A stretch of DNA of 53,808 nucleotides from JBKPNZ01 sp046732895 (GTDB taxonomy: Bacteria; Actinomycetota; Thermoleophilia; Solirubrobacterales; 70-9). Both the position numbers and the translations under genes were made by a program. Below, piece after piece: positions 41,288-48,942 of this stretch (positions are counted from its first letter, which is position 1; every line of letters begins with the position of its first letter). The stretch lies in NCBI GenBank assembly GCA_046732895.1, contig JBKPNZ010000029.1:1-53808 (forward strand), in the 5' to 3' direction. The notes below the pieces were generated by a model. It had not been told where the DNA came from. It searched no databases and saw only the letters and a program-made list of their open reading frames with translations.

Positions 41288-42844
41288 ATGACAACAACCC
41301 AGTCCCAGCAAGAGCTGTCCGTCTCATCGACTGACGAACTTCGTTCGCGAGCCCGGGAGGCCCTCGAGGCCTGCGGTGTCGATCTTGCCTCGCCCGGGGC
41401 TGGACCGTCCGTGAGCGCGCGCTCGCCGATCACGGGCGAGGCGTTGTTCGATGTACCCGCCGCAGGCCAGGCGGAGGTTGAGGCGGCGATCGCCGAGACC
41501 GAGCGTGCCTTTCGTGAGTGGCGTGGCGAACCCGCGCCCGTCCGGGGTGCGTTCGTCAAGCGTCTGGGCGAGCTGCTGGGCGAACACAAGGCGGACGTCG
41601 CCGAGCTGGTGACGATCGAGGCGGGGAAGATCACGTCGGAGTCCCTCGGCGAGGTGCAGGAGGCCATCGATATCTGCGACTTCGCGGTCGGGTTGTCGCG
41701 CCAGCTCGATGGGCGCACGATGCCTTCCGAGCGGCCCGGGCACCGGTTGATGGAGACGTGGCATCCGCTGGGCGTGGTCGGCCTCATCACCGCCTTCAAC
41801 TTCCCGGCGGCGGTGTGGTCCTGGAACGCCGCGGTCGCCTTTGTCTGCGGGGACACCATCGTGTGGAAGCCCTCGCCGATGACTCCTCTCACTTCGATGG
41901 CGTGCTCGGCCTTGGTGGATCGCGCCGCATCGGAGTGCGGCGCGCCGGAAGCGGTGCAGCGCCTCGTGATCGCTGACGCTCGCGAGGGCCAGGCGCTGGT
42001 GGACAGCCCCGATGTCGCGCTGGTGAGCGCGACCGGATCGGAGCGCATGGGGGCGGAGGTCGCGCCACGCGTCGCGGCCCGCATGGGGCGGGTGCTGCTC
42101 GAGCTCGGCGGAAACAACGCCGCGGTCGTGGCACCCTCAGCCGATCTCGAGCTCGCCCAGCGGGGAATCGTCTTCGCCGCAGCGGGAACCGCCGGCCAGC
42201 GCTGCACGACCCTGCGCCGGGTGATCGCACACGACGACGTCGTTGACGAGCTCGTCGGCGCGCTGCGCGACGTGTTCGGCCGACTCCCGATCGGCGACCC
42301 GAGTGAGTCCGGGACGCTGGTCGGTCCGCTGATCAATGAGCGGTCGTACCAGGGAATGGTCGCGGCGCTCGAGGAGGCACAGTCCGACGGCGGCGAGCTG
42401 ATCGTAGGCGGCGGCCGGCGTGAGGCTGCCGGCTACCCGGATGCGTACTACGTCGAGCCCGCGATCGTCCGCATGCCCGCCCAGACCGAGCTGGTGCGTC
42501 GCGAGACGTTCGCCCCGCTCCTCTACGTGATGACCTACCGGGACCTCGAGGACGCGATCGCCCTCCACAACGGTGTTCCCCAGGGACTCTCGTCCAGCAT
42601 CTTCACTGGCGATCAACGCGAGGCCGAGCGCTTCCTTTCCTCCGACGGCTCCGACTGCGGGATCGTCAACGTCAACATCGGCACCTCCGGCGCCGAGATC
42701 GGCGGCGCGTTCGGCGGCGAGAAGTCCACGGGAGGCGGCCGTGAGTCCGGCTCGGATGCCTGGCGCGCCTACATGCGCCGGGCAACCAACACCGTCAATT
42801 ACTCAGACGAGCTGCCGCTGGCCCAGGGTGTCGAGTTTGGGTGA
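41288..42844 (+). CDS. Aldehyde dehydrogenase, ALDH7 type (L-aminoadipate-semialdehyde/P6C dehydrogenase)
   Basis: A 518-residue NAD(P)-dependent dehydrogenase. Catalytic Cys in 'AGTAGQRCTTLRRVI' and Glu in 'LLELGGNNAAVV'. The C-terminal block 'GGGRESGSDAWRAYMRRATN' and 'YSDELPLAQGVEFG' is diagnostic for ALDH7/antiquitin, which oxidises alpha-aminoadipate semialdehyde in lysine catabolism. A ribosome-binding site CGGAGGAG precedes ATG 41288. Same strand and close spacing to its neighbours suggest an operon. Confidence 0.93.
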   Translation: MTTTQSQQELSVSSTDELRSRAREALEACGVDLASPGAGPSVSARSPITGEALFDVPAAGQAEVEAAIAETERAFREWRGEPAPVRGAFVKRLGELLGEHKADVAELVTIEAGKITSESLGEVQEAIDICDFAVGLSRQLDGRTMPSERPGHRLMETWHPLGVVGLITAFNFPAAVWSWNAAVAFVCGDTIVWKPSPMTPLTSMACSALVDRAASECGAPEAVQRLVIADAREGQALVDSPDVALVSATGSERMGAEVAPRVAARMGRVLLELGGNNAAVVAPSADLELAQRGIVFAAAGTAGQRCTTLRRVIAHDDVVDELVGALRDVFGRLPIGDPSESGTLVGPLINERSYQGMVAALEEAQSDGGELIVGGGRREAAGYPDAYYVEPAIVRMPAQTELVRRETFAPLLYVMTYRDLEDAIALHNGVPQGLSSSIFTGDQREAERFLSSDGSDCGIVNVNIGTSGAEIGGAFGGEKSTGGGRESGSDAWRAYMRRATNTVNYSDELPLAQGVEFG

Positions 42845-42886
42845 GGTCCGTGCCGTCTTGCTGACGCGCCGGAGATAGAGGGCGGT

Positions 42887-45169
42887 TTGTTGGCCGCAAC
42901 CGAGACACAGGAGCAAGCGCTCGAGCGTCATTTCCGCGAGCGCGTGGCTGCGCTCAGCAGCAGAGGGGCCGGCGACGTGGAGCTCGATCAGCCGGTCCGC
43001 GACGGCACCCGGCTGACCGCGCAGATGGCCCTCGCGTTGTTCGACGCGATGGTGGCAAGCAGGCATCTCGACCTGGCCGCGCGCTATCTGCGGAAGGAGG
43101 GCCCCGGCGTCTACACGATCGGGTCCGCGGGCCACGAGTCAAACGCCGCGATCGCAGCGGCGCTCAGACCCACGGATCCAGCGCTCCTCCACTACCGATC
43201 GGGCGGGTTCTACTGCGCGAGGGCGCATCAGGTCCCGGGCTCCAGCCCGTTGCGGGACATCCTCCTCGGCCTGGTCGCCGCCGCGGATGAGCCGATCTCC
43301 GGCGGGCGACACAAGGTGTTCGGCAACCACGCGCTCGCGGTGATCCCTCAGACCTCGACGGTGGCGTCTCACGTGCCGCGTGCGATGGGGGTCGGGTTCG
43401 CGATCGAGCGCGCACAGCGGATCGGTGTCAGCCCTGCGTGGCCGGCGGACGCGATCGTGGTCTGCTCATTCGGAGATGCTTCGCTCAACCACTCGACTGC
43501 CCTGGGAGCGTTGAACGCCGCCGAGTACACCGTGCACCAGGGGCTGCGGATGCCGGTGCTGTTCTGCTGCGAGGACAACGGCTTCGGCATCAGCGTCCGC
43601 ACGCCTCGCGGCTGGGTGAAGGAAGCCTGGTCGAATCGGCCACATCTGCGCTATTTCAGCGCCGAGGGGACGGACATCGCAGGCGCCTATGACGCGGCCC
43701 TGGCAGCAGCCGAATACGTGCGCAGCTCGCGCCGCCCCGCGTTCTTGCACCTGCGGTGCGTTCGCTTCCTCGGTCATGCGGGCAGCGACGCCGAGATCGG
43801 TTATCGCAGCCGTGCCGAGATCGGCGAGGGCCTTGAGCGCGATCCCCTCGTCCACGCCGCGCGCCTGCTCGCGGAGGCAGGGATCGCCGAGCCCAGCGAG
43901 CTGCTCGCCAGATATGACGAAGTGGAAGCGGAAGTGCGGCGCCTGGCGGACGACGCCGCCGATCAACGGCGACTGTCGAGCGCATCGGAAGTGATGGAGC
44001 CGATCGCTCGACGGCGGCCGGAAACGGTCGCCTCGGACGTGAGCCTGGCGGCGAGCCCGGACGCGAGGTCGAGCGCGTTCGGAGGGAAGCTTCCAGAAGA
44101 GGCAGGCCGCCTGACACTGGCCGAGTCGATCAACGCGACGTTGACGGATGCACTCGCGGCGCGGCCGGACCTATTGGTGTTCGGCGAGGACGTCGGTAAG
44201 AAGGGAGGCGTCTACGGCGTTACCCGTGGACTCCAGCGCCGTTTCGGCATCACTCGCGTGTTCGACACGCTTCTCGACGAACAGACGATCCTTGGTGTCG
44301 CGCTCGGCTGCGGCGTCTCCGGCCTGCTTCCGGTCCCCGAGATCCAGTACCTGGCCTACCTGCACAATGCCGAGGATCAGCTCCGAGGCGAGGCCGCGAC
44401 CTTGCCGTTCTTCTCGAATGGGCAGTACCACAATCCGATGGTGCTGCGGATCGCCGGATACGGCTACCAAAAGGGCTTCGGCGGGCACTTCCACAACGAC
44501 GACGCCGTGGCAGTCCTCCGAGACATACCGGGGATCGTCGTGGCGTCTCCGGCACGACCGGACGACGCGCCGGCCATGCTCCGCGCCTGCCTGGCAGCGG
44601 CGTCCGCTGACGGATCGGCGTGCGTCTTCCTGGAGCCGATCGCCCTCTACCACACCCGTGATCTGCTCAGCCCGGACGATGATGGCTGGGTCGCGCCGTA
44701 TGCCCCGCCCAGCGAATGGTCGGCCCATCACACCCCAATCGGCTCGGCACGAGTACACGGTGAGGGCAGCGATCTGACAGTCGTCACATTCGCAAACGGC
44801 ACCTACATGTCGCTGCGCGTCGCGCAGCGACTCGCCGACGATGGGATCGATGTGCGCGTGGTGGACCTACGCTGGCTTGTCCCACTGCCGGTGGCCGACA
44901 TCCTCCGAGAGGCGGAAGCGACCGGACGCGTCCTGATCGTGGATGAGACGCGCCGGAGCGGCGGGGTCTCCGAGGGCGTCGTGGGCGCGCTCGTCGACGC
45001 GAACTTCGAGGGGGCGATCTCGCGGGTGACGAGCCAGGACTCCTTCATCCCATTGGGGGAAGCCGCCGATCACGTCCTGCTGCAGGAAGCGGAGATCGAA
45101 GCGGCCGCGCGTGCGCTCGTAGGTGGTCAGGCGACTGGCAGCAGGACGTCGTCGCCCACGTCCGCGTGA
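42887..45169 (+). CDS. Fused alpha-beta 2-oxoacid dehydrogenase E1 (TPP-dependent)
   Basis: A 760-residue single chain that joins the usual alpha and beta E1 subunits. The alpha half (to about 390) has the TPP motif 'FGDASLNHSTALGALNAAEY' and 'FCCEDNGFGISVRTP'. The beta half (about 405-760) starts 'LTLAESINATLTDALAARPD' and contains 'VFGEDVGKKGGVYGVTRGLQ' and 'VFDTLLDEQTILGVALGCG'. Such fusions act on branched-chain or other 2-oxoacids; after aminoadipate, 2-oxoadipate would be the logical substrate here. TTG start at 42887 or 42890. No E2 or E3 is adjacent. Its 3' end overlaps the convergent gene by 43 bases. Confidence 0.9.
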   Translation: MLAATETQEQALERHFRERVAALSSRGAGDVELDQPVRDGTRLTAQMALALFDAMVASRHLDLAARYLRKEGPGVYTIGSAGHESNAAIAAALRPTDPALLHYRSGGFYCARAHQVPGSSPLRDILLGLVAAADEPISGGRHKVFGNHALAVIPQTSTVASHVPRAMGVGFAIERAQRIGVSPAWPADAIVVCSFGDASLNHSTALGALNAAEYTVHQGLRMPVLFCCEDNGFGISVRTPRGWVKEAWSNRPHLRYFSAEGTDIAGAYDAALAAAEYVRSSRRPAFLHLRCVRFLGHAGSDAEIGYRSRAEIGEGLERDPLVHAARLLAEAGIAEPSELLARYDEVEAEVRRLADDAADQRRLSSASEVMEPIARRRPETVASDVSLAASPDARSSAFGGKLPEEAGRLTLAESINATLTDALAARPDLLVFGEDVGKKGGVYGVTRGLQRRFGITRVFDTLLDEQTILGVALGCGVSGLLPVPEIQYLAYLHNAEDQLRGEAATLPFFSNGQYHNPMVLRIAGYGYQKGFGGHFHNDDAVAVLRDIPGIVVASPARPDDAPAMLRACLAAASADGSACVFLEPIALYHTRDLLSPDDDGWVAPYAPPSEWSAHHTPIGSARVHGEGSDLTVVTFANGTYMSLRVAQRLADDGIDVRVVDLRWLVPLPVADILREAEATGRVLIVDETRRSGGVSEGVVGALVDANFEGAISRVTSQDSFIPLGEAADHVLLQEAEIEAAARALVGGQATGSRTSSPTSA

Positions 45170-46257
45170 GGCTCGCGCGCCAGCATCTGACCCGCCGAAG
45201 TGGCCAGGAAGGCGTCGAGCGACACGTCTTCCTGGCAGACGAAGCCCGAGTCCGGTAGCGAGCCCTCGGCAAGCAGCTCGACCATCCCCACCGCCCCCGC
45301 GGCTGTCGTCCATGCGATGGCGGTCCGCTCGACGCCGGCGACGATCCGCGGGCGGTACACGCGGACGAACTCCTCGCGGGACCGGTGTCCCCCGCCGGTC
45401 CCCTCGGCCGCCGCGTAGACGATCACCACATCGTCCCGGACCGGAGGGTAGGCGTCCGCGAGGAGCCGCACGGCCTCCTCTCGCCGCCGGCCAAGGCCAA
45501 GCTCCTGCAGCATGAACCGCATCAGGTGGCGGTGACCGGGATACCGGATCGTCTTGTAGTCGAGGCTGTCGACACGTCCGGCGAACGTTTCGCACATCGT
45601 CCCGAGGCCGCCAGAGGTGGTGAACGCCTCGTACGGCGCCCCGTCGATCACGATCGTCTCCAGGTCCGAGAGCGACGGCACGGTCACGAGCTCGCCCCCA
45701 CGGAGCTGCTCGCAGTCGTTCAGATACTCATTGACGATCCCAGCAGGAGACCAGTTGCAGGCATAGCCGAGCGCATTGTTCGGGCTGCGCGGAATGGCGC
45801 CGACGCGTAGCTGGATCCGATCGATGGTCTCGAAGCCCGCCGCGAGCGCACCGCCAACGATGCAGATGAACCCTGGGGCGAGACCACAGCGCGGCATGAG
45901 GATCGTCTTCGAGCTCGGCGCGAGCTGCCTTACGGTGCGCGAGGTGGCGACGTCTTCTGTCAGATCCAGGTAGTGCGCTCCCGCGGAATGCGCCGCCGTG
46001 GCAGTCACGGCATTCAGGTAGTAGGGCAGGCATGAGATGACGGCATCGACGCCCGCGAACAGTTCCGCGAGCGCAGCAGGGTCCCTGACGTCCACGACCG
46101 ACGCCCGTTCACCGTTCGCCTTGCTTTCGTCGGCGTCGACTCCCCGCACCTCGAACCCGCGTTCGACAAGCATGTCCGCGATCAGCCGCCCGACATTGCC
46201 AAGGCCGACGACTGCGATCCGATCGACGCGGTGGTGGAGGGCGGGCGGCGAATCCAT
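45127..46257 (-). CDS. Saccharopine dehydrogenase-like (LYS9-type) oxidoreductase
   Basis: A 376-residue protein with N-terminal Rossmann motif 'IAVVGLGNVGRLIADMLVER', 'VDVRDPAALAELFAGVDAVI' and 'CGLAPGFICIVGGALAAGFE', characteristic of saccharopine/homospermidine-synthase-like reductases. Saccharopine dehydrogenase releases glutamate and aminoadipate semialdehyde, the substrate of the ALDH7 enzyme encoded convergently. No lysine-ketoglutarate reductase is seen, so the direction and exact substrate are open. Confidence 0.88.
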   Translation of the reverse strand: MDSPPALHHRVDRIAVVGLGNVGRLIADMLVERGFEVRGVDADESKANGERASVVDVRDPAALAELFAGVDAVISCLPYYLNAVTATAAHSAGAHYLDLTEDVATSRTVRQLAPSSKTILMPRCGLAPGFICIVGGALAAGFETIDRIQLRVGAIPRSPNNALGYACNWSPAGIVNEYLNDCEQLRGGELVTVPSLSDLETIVIDGAPYEAFTTSGGLGTMCETFAGRVDSLDYKTIRYPGHRHLMRFMLQELGLGRRREEAVRLLADAYPPVRDDVVIVYAAAEGTGGGHRSREEFVRVYRPRIVAGVERTAIAWTTAAGAVGMVELLAEGSLPDSGFVCQEDVSLDAFLATSAGQMLAREPHADVGDDVLLPVA

Positions 46258-46346
46258 GCCTCGGCGTGACTTCTAGCAGGCGCACCGTCCGACTGCCGTC
46301 CGGCGAAAGCGAAACCCCCCGCATCTGCAGGGGCTCAGTCGGCCGT

Positions 46347-46961
46347 CTACGTTGCGTACTCTGGGCGCCCGATGGGCCGGTAGACCTGGATCGTTATGCC
46401 CTCCGGCGTGGCCCGCGATTCGACCAGGTCAAGCGCTGTGTCCGGGCCGGCGTCGGGGAACAGCCGCGTGCCCTGGCCAATGATCACGGGGTAGGTGAAG
46501 AGGTTGATCTCGTCGACCAGGTGGTTCTCGAGGAGCCACCGGATCAGCGCGCCGCTGCCGTGCACCTGCACCTCACCTCCCGGCTTGGCCTTCAGCTCGC
46601 CGATGGCCGCCGCGACGTCACCGGAGAGGACGGTCGTGTCGGCCCATTGCGGGTCCGTGAGCGTGGTGGATGCCACGTACTTGGGCCGCGTGTTCAACGC
46701 GACTGAGATCGGGTTGTTGCCCTGATTTGCCCCCCAGGAGCCGGTTCCCCAGGAGCCGGCGAAGATCTCATAGGTCTTCCGGCCGAACAGGAACGCGTCG
46801 GCGCGCCCGAATACCTGGTCCAGAGACGTGGCGGCCTCGCCGTCGAAGAGCGGTATCGCCCATCCGCCGCGCTCGAATCCGCCGCTGCGGTCCTCGTCAG
46901 CGCCGCCGAGTCCCTGCATCACCCCGTCGAGGGAGACGTGCGTGGTGGTCGCCAGTTTCAT
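46347..46961 (-). CDS. RibD_C/dihydrofolate-reductase-like protein (copy 3)
   Basis: A 204-residue protein: 'MKLATTTHVSLDGVMQGLGG', 'ADAFLFGRKTYEIFAGSWGT', 'GEVQVHGSGALIRWLLENHL' and 'EINLFTYPVIIGQGTRLFPD'. AAAGGAG precedes ATG 46961. Divergent from the ArsR gene, across the operator at 46997, so it may share that control. Confidence 0.88.
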   Translation of the reverse strand: MKLATTTHVSLDGVMQGLGGADEDRSGGFERGGWAIPLFDGEAATSLDQVFGRADAFLFGRKTYEIFAGSWGTGSWGANQGNNPISVALNTRPKYVASTTLTDPQWADTTVLSGDVAAAIGELKAKPGGEVQVHGSGALIRWLLENHLVDEINLFTYPVIIGQGTRLFPDAGPDTALDLVESRATPEGITIQVYRPIGRPEYAT

Positions 46962-46996
46962 GGCTGCTCCTTTCGCTTTGGTCGAAGTGGGGTAAT

Positions 46997-47016
46997 CTAC
47001 AACCAGATGGTTGTAG
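46997..47016. promoter_or_regulatory. ArsR operator, 20-bp palindrome
   Basis: CTACAACCA-GA-TGGTTGTAG is a perfect inverted repeat with nine-base arms, covering the ArsR ATG and 36 bases upstream of the divergent RibD_C gene. The ACAACCA/TGGTTGT core is the kind of site bound by ArsR proteins that control SRPBCC partners. Confidence 0.7.
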
Positions 47017-47333
47017 CTGAGTTGCCGGATGAGGCGGTCGACGGGCTGTTCGGTGCCCTGGCCGACCCGACCCGCCGCGACATCCTTCGTCGCTGCGCCG
47101 CCGGCGGGCCCTCGGTCTCGCGCCTCGCGGAGGCTTACCCGATGAGCTTCGCCGCCGTGCAGAAGCACGTCGCCGTGCTGGAGCGGGCCGGCCTGGTCAC
47201 CAAGGAGCGCCGCGGGCGCGAGCAGCTCGTGCGCACCGATGCCGGCGCCGTCGACCGCGCGCGGCAGGCCCTCGACGAGCTCGAGACGACCTGGCGCGGG
47301 CGAGTCGACCGGATGTCGGACCTACTTCGATGA
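47007..47333 (+). CDS. ArsR-family regulator (SdpR-like)
   Basis: A 108-residue winged-helix protein: 'GLFGALADPTRRDILRRCAA', 'SVSRLAEAYPMSFAAVQKHV', 'AVLERAGLVTKERRGREQLV'. No metal-binding Cys pair, so not a metal sensor. ATG 47007 lies inside the operator palindrome, implying autorepression. Followed by an SRPBCC gene 10 bases later, a standard pairing. Confidence 0.92.
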   Translation: MVVAELPDEAVDGLFGALADPTRRDILRRCAAGGPSVSRLAEAYPMSFAAVQKHVAVLERAGLVTKERRGREQLVRTDAGAVDRARQALDELETTWRGRVDRMSDLLR

Positions 47334-47343
47334 AGGGAACCAA

Positions 47344-47826
47344 TTGAGCGTCACCAGCGTCGATAAGGACTACGACAACCTGACCGTCACCCTGGTCGCC
47401 GAATTCGACGCGTCGATCGATCAGGTATGGCAGCTGTGGTCGGATCCGCGCAAGCTCGAGCGCTGGTGGGGACCGCCGGGCTATCCGGCGACCGTCGAGA
47501 CGCACGACCTCACTCCGGGCGGCCAGGCCAAGTACCTGATGACCGGCCCGGAGGGCGATACGCACCACGGCGTGTGGAGGGTCACGGCGGTCCATCCACC
47601 GACCTCGCTGGAGTTCACCGACGCGTTCGCCGAAACGGACGGGACGCCGATCGCGGACATGCCGGTCAGCACGATCAGGGTCCGGCTCATCGATCGCGAG
47701 GGCGGCACGCGGATGGAGATGCGTGCGAAGTTCGAATCCCGCGAGGACATGGACAAGTGGGTGGACACGGGCTCGGTCGAGGGCCTGCAAGAGGCCGTAG
47801 GCCAAATCGACGCCCTGCTCGTATAA
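47344..47826 (+). CDS. SRPBCC (AHSA1-like) domain protein
   Basis: A 160-residue START-like protein: 'VAEFDASIDQVWQLWSDPRK', 'LERWWGPPGYPATVETHDLT', 'MRAKFESREDMDKWVDTGSV'. It has the hydrophobic-cavity fold that binds small ligands. TTG start at 47344 after GAAGGGAA. Co-transcribed with its ArsR regulator. Confidence 0.9.
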   Translation: MSVTSVDKDYDNLTVTLVAEFDASIDQVWQLWSDPRKLERWWGPPGYPATVETHDLTPGGQAKYLMTGPEGDTHHGVWRVTAVHPPTSLEFTDAFAETDGTPIADMPVSTIRVRLIDREGGTRMEMRAKFESREDMDKWVDTGSVEGLQEAVGQIDALLV

Positions 47827-47885
47827 GGCTCATCGGCGCACCCGTCATACGCGCCCCATTGCCTACGACGATACGACTACACCAC

Positions 47886-48464
47886 TTAGTCGCCGACGCC
47901 AGGCGGCCCATCGAGGACCGTGGGAACGTACTCGAGCAACTGGAGCCGGCCGTCGAACACGCGGCTGTCGACCAGGTCGAGGGAGACGTCGGGATACCCA
48001 TCGAAGATGCGGTTCTTCCCGGTGGCGCCGGTGATGACCGGGAAGACGACCACACGGAAGCGGTCCACCAGACCGGCCTCCAGTAGCGACCGGCACAAAC
48101 TGACGCTGCCCAGCGTACGTAGGGGCCGCGAGTCGCGCCGCTTCATGTCGTGCACAGTCTCGACCGGGTCGCCGGCGATCAACTCGGTGTTGGCCCACGA
48201 AAGCGGCTCCTCCAAGGTGGAGGAGAACACCACCTTGGGCATCGCGTTCAATGCGGCGAGGCCGGGATCGTCGGACATCTCGGCGGCGTACCCGGACATC
48301 AACCGGTATGTCGTCGCACCCATCAGGGCGGTGTGCTCGGTTTCGGCGTCTTCCTTCATCCACGCGAGATACTCAGGCCCCTCCATGCCCCATAAGCCAG
48401 GCCAGCCCTCCGCGGCCCCGTACCCGTCGAGCGAGATGATGAAGTCCACCATTAGGCTTGACAT
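47886..48464 (-). CDS. RibD_C/dihydrofolate-reductase-like protein (copy 4)
   Basis: A 192-residue protein: 'SLMVDFIISLDGYGAAEGWP', 'ALMGATTYRLMSGYAAEMSD', 'VSLCRSLLEAGLVDRFRVVV'. GAAGGAGGG precedes ATG 48464, a strong ribosome-binding site. Convergent with the ArsR-SRPBCC pair. Confidence 0.88.
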   Translation of the reverse strand: MSSLMVDFIISLDGYGAAEGWPGLWGMEGPEYLAWMKEDAETEHTALMGATTYRLMSGYAAEMSDDPGLAALNAMPKVVFSSTLEEPLSWANTELIAGDPVETVHDMKRRDSRPLRTLGSVSLCRSLLEAGLVDRFRVVVFPVITGATGKNRIFDGYPDVSLDLVDSRVFDGRLQLLEYVPTVLDGPPGVGD

Positions 48465-48618
48465 CGGCCCTCCTTCATTCTGGTCGTGTGCTCGCCAATC
48501 GTGACCGAGCGTGAGACGAAAACTCATCGTCGCCGGCGGTCCAAGCGGCCGTACGACCGTGCGGGGGCCGCGCCGAGATCCCGCAGCACGGATTCTGGCG
48601 AGTCTGATCCCGAGCAGA

Positions 48619-48649
48619 CGAAAACCCCCTGCCTCGCAGGGGGTTTTCG
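48619..48649. terminator. Perfect 14-bp stem hairpin following the second tRNA fragment
   Basis: CGAAAACCCCCTGC and GCAGGGGGTTTTCG flank a CTC loop. The T-rich run at the stem base suits a rho-independent terminator for minus-strand transcription out of the tRNA fragment. The rest of the 48465-48942 gap holds only the tRNA fragment and no gene I can support. Confidence 0.75.
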
Positions 48650-48652
48650 TAG

Positions 48653-48694
48653 TAGCGGGGGCGGGATTTGAGCCCGCGACCTCCGGGTTATGAG
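48653..48694 (-). pseudogene. 3' fragment of a tRNA-Met(CAT)-like gene, possible attachment-site remnant
   Basis: On the minus strand it runs CTCATAACCCGG (anticodon loop with CAT), the variable loop AGGTC, T-arm GCGGGCTCAAATCCCGC and acceptor CCCCGCTA. The sequence before CTCATAA (GGGCGAT) cannot pair with CCCGG, and no 5' acceptor or D-arm follows upstream, so the gene is cut at the anticodon loop. About 63 of 72 bases match the fragment at 34281-34352, in the same orientation. Confidence 0.75.
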
Positions 48695-48942
48695 ATCGCC
48701 CTACACCGGCTTGCTCGCTGCTCTTAGCCGCTCTCAGGCACGGTGAACTGCTCTCAGATCAGCTGAGGTTGGCTCAGGTTGGTACCACGGCTGGTACCAC
48801 GAAACTCTCAAACCGACGGCCGGGCTCGAGCTTCGACTTCGTCGTAATCGCCGCCCCAACGCGTTCGCTTGGTCGAGGAAAGCGGTCCATGGACGCCGCG
48901 CAACCGATGTGAGAGGGTAGGTCGGCGCGCGATCGCGCCCTC

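Noticed and set aside
47239..47343. Earlier start for the SRPBCC gene within ArsR
   Set aside because: The in-frame sequence before 47344 is a shadow of the ArsR C-terminus; the TTG at 47344 has a ribosome-binding site and begins conserved sequence.
34281..48694. Calling the segment an active integrative element
   Set aside because: No integrase, excisionase, relaxase or replication gene is found between the fragments; only decayed borders can be supported.
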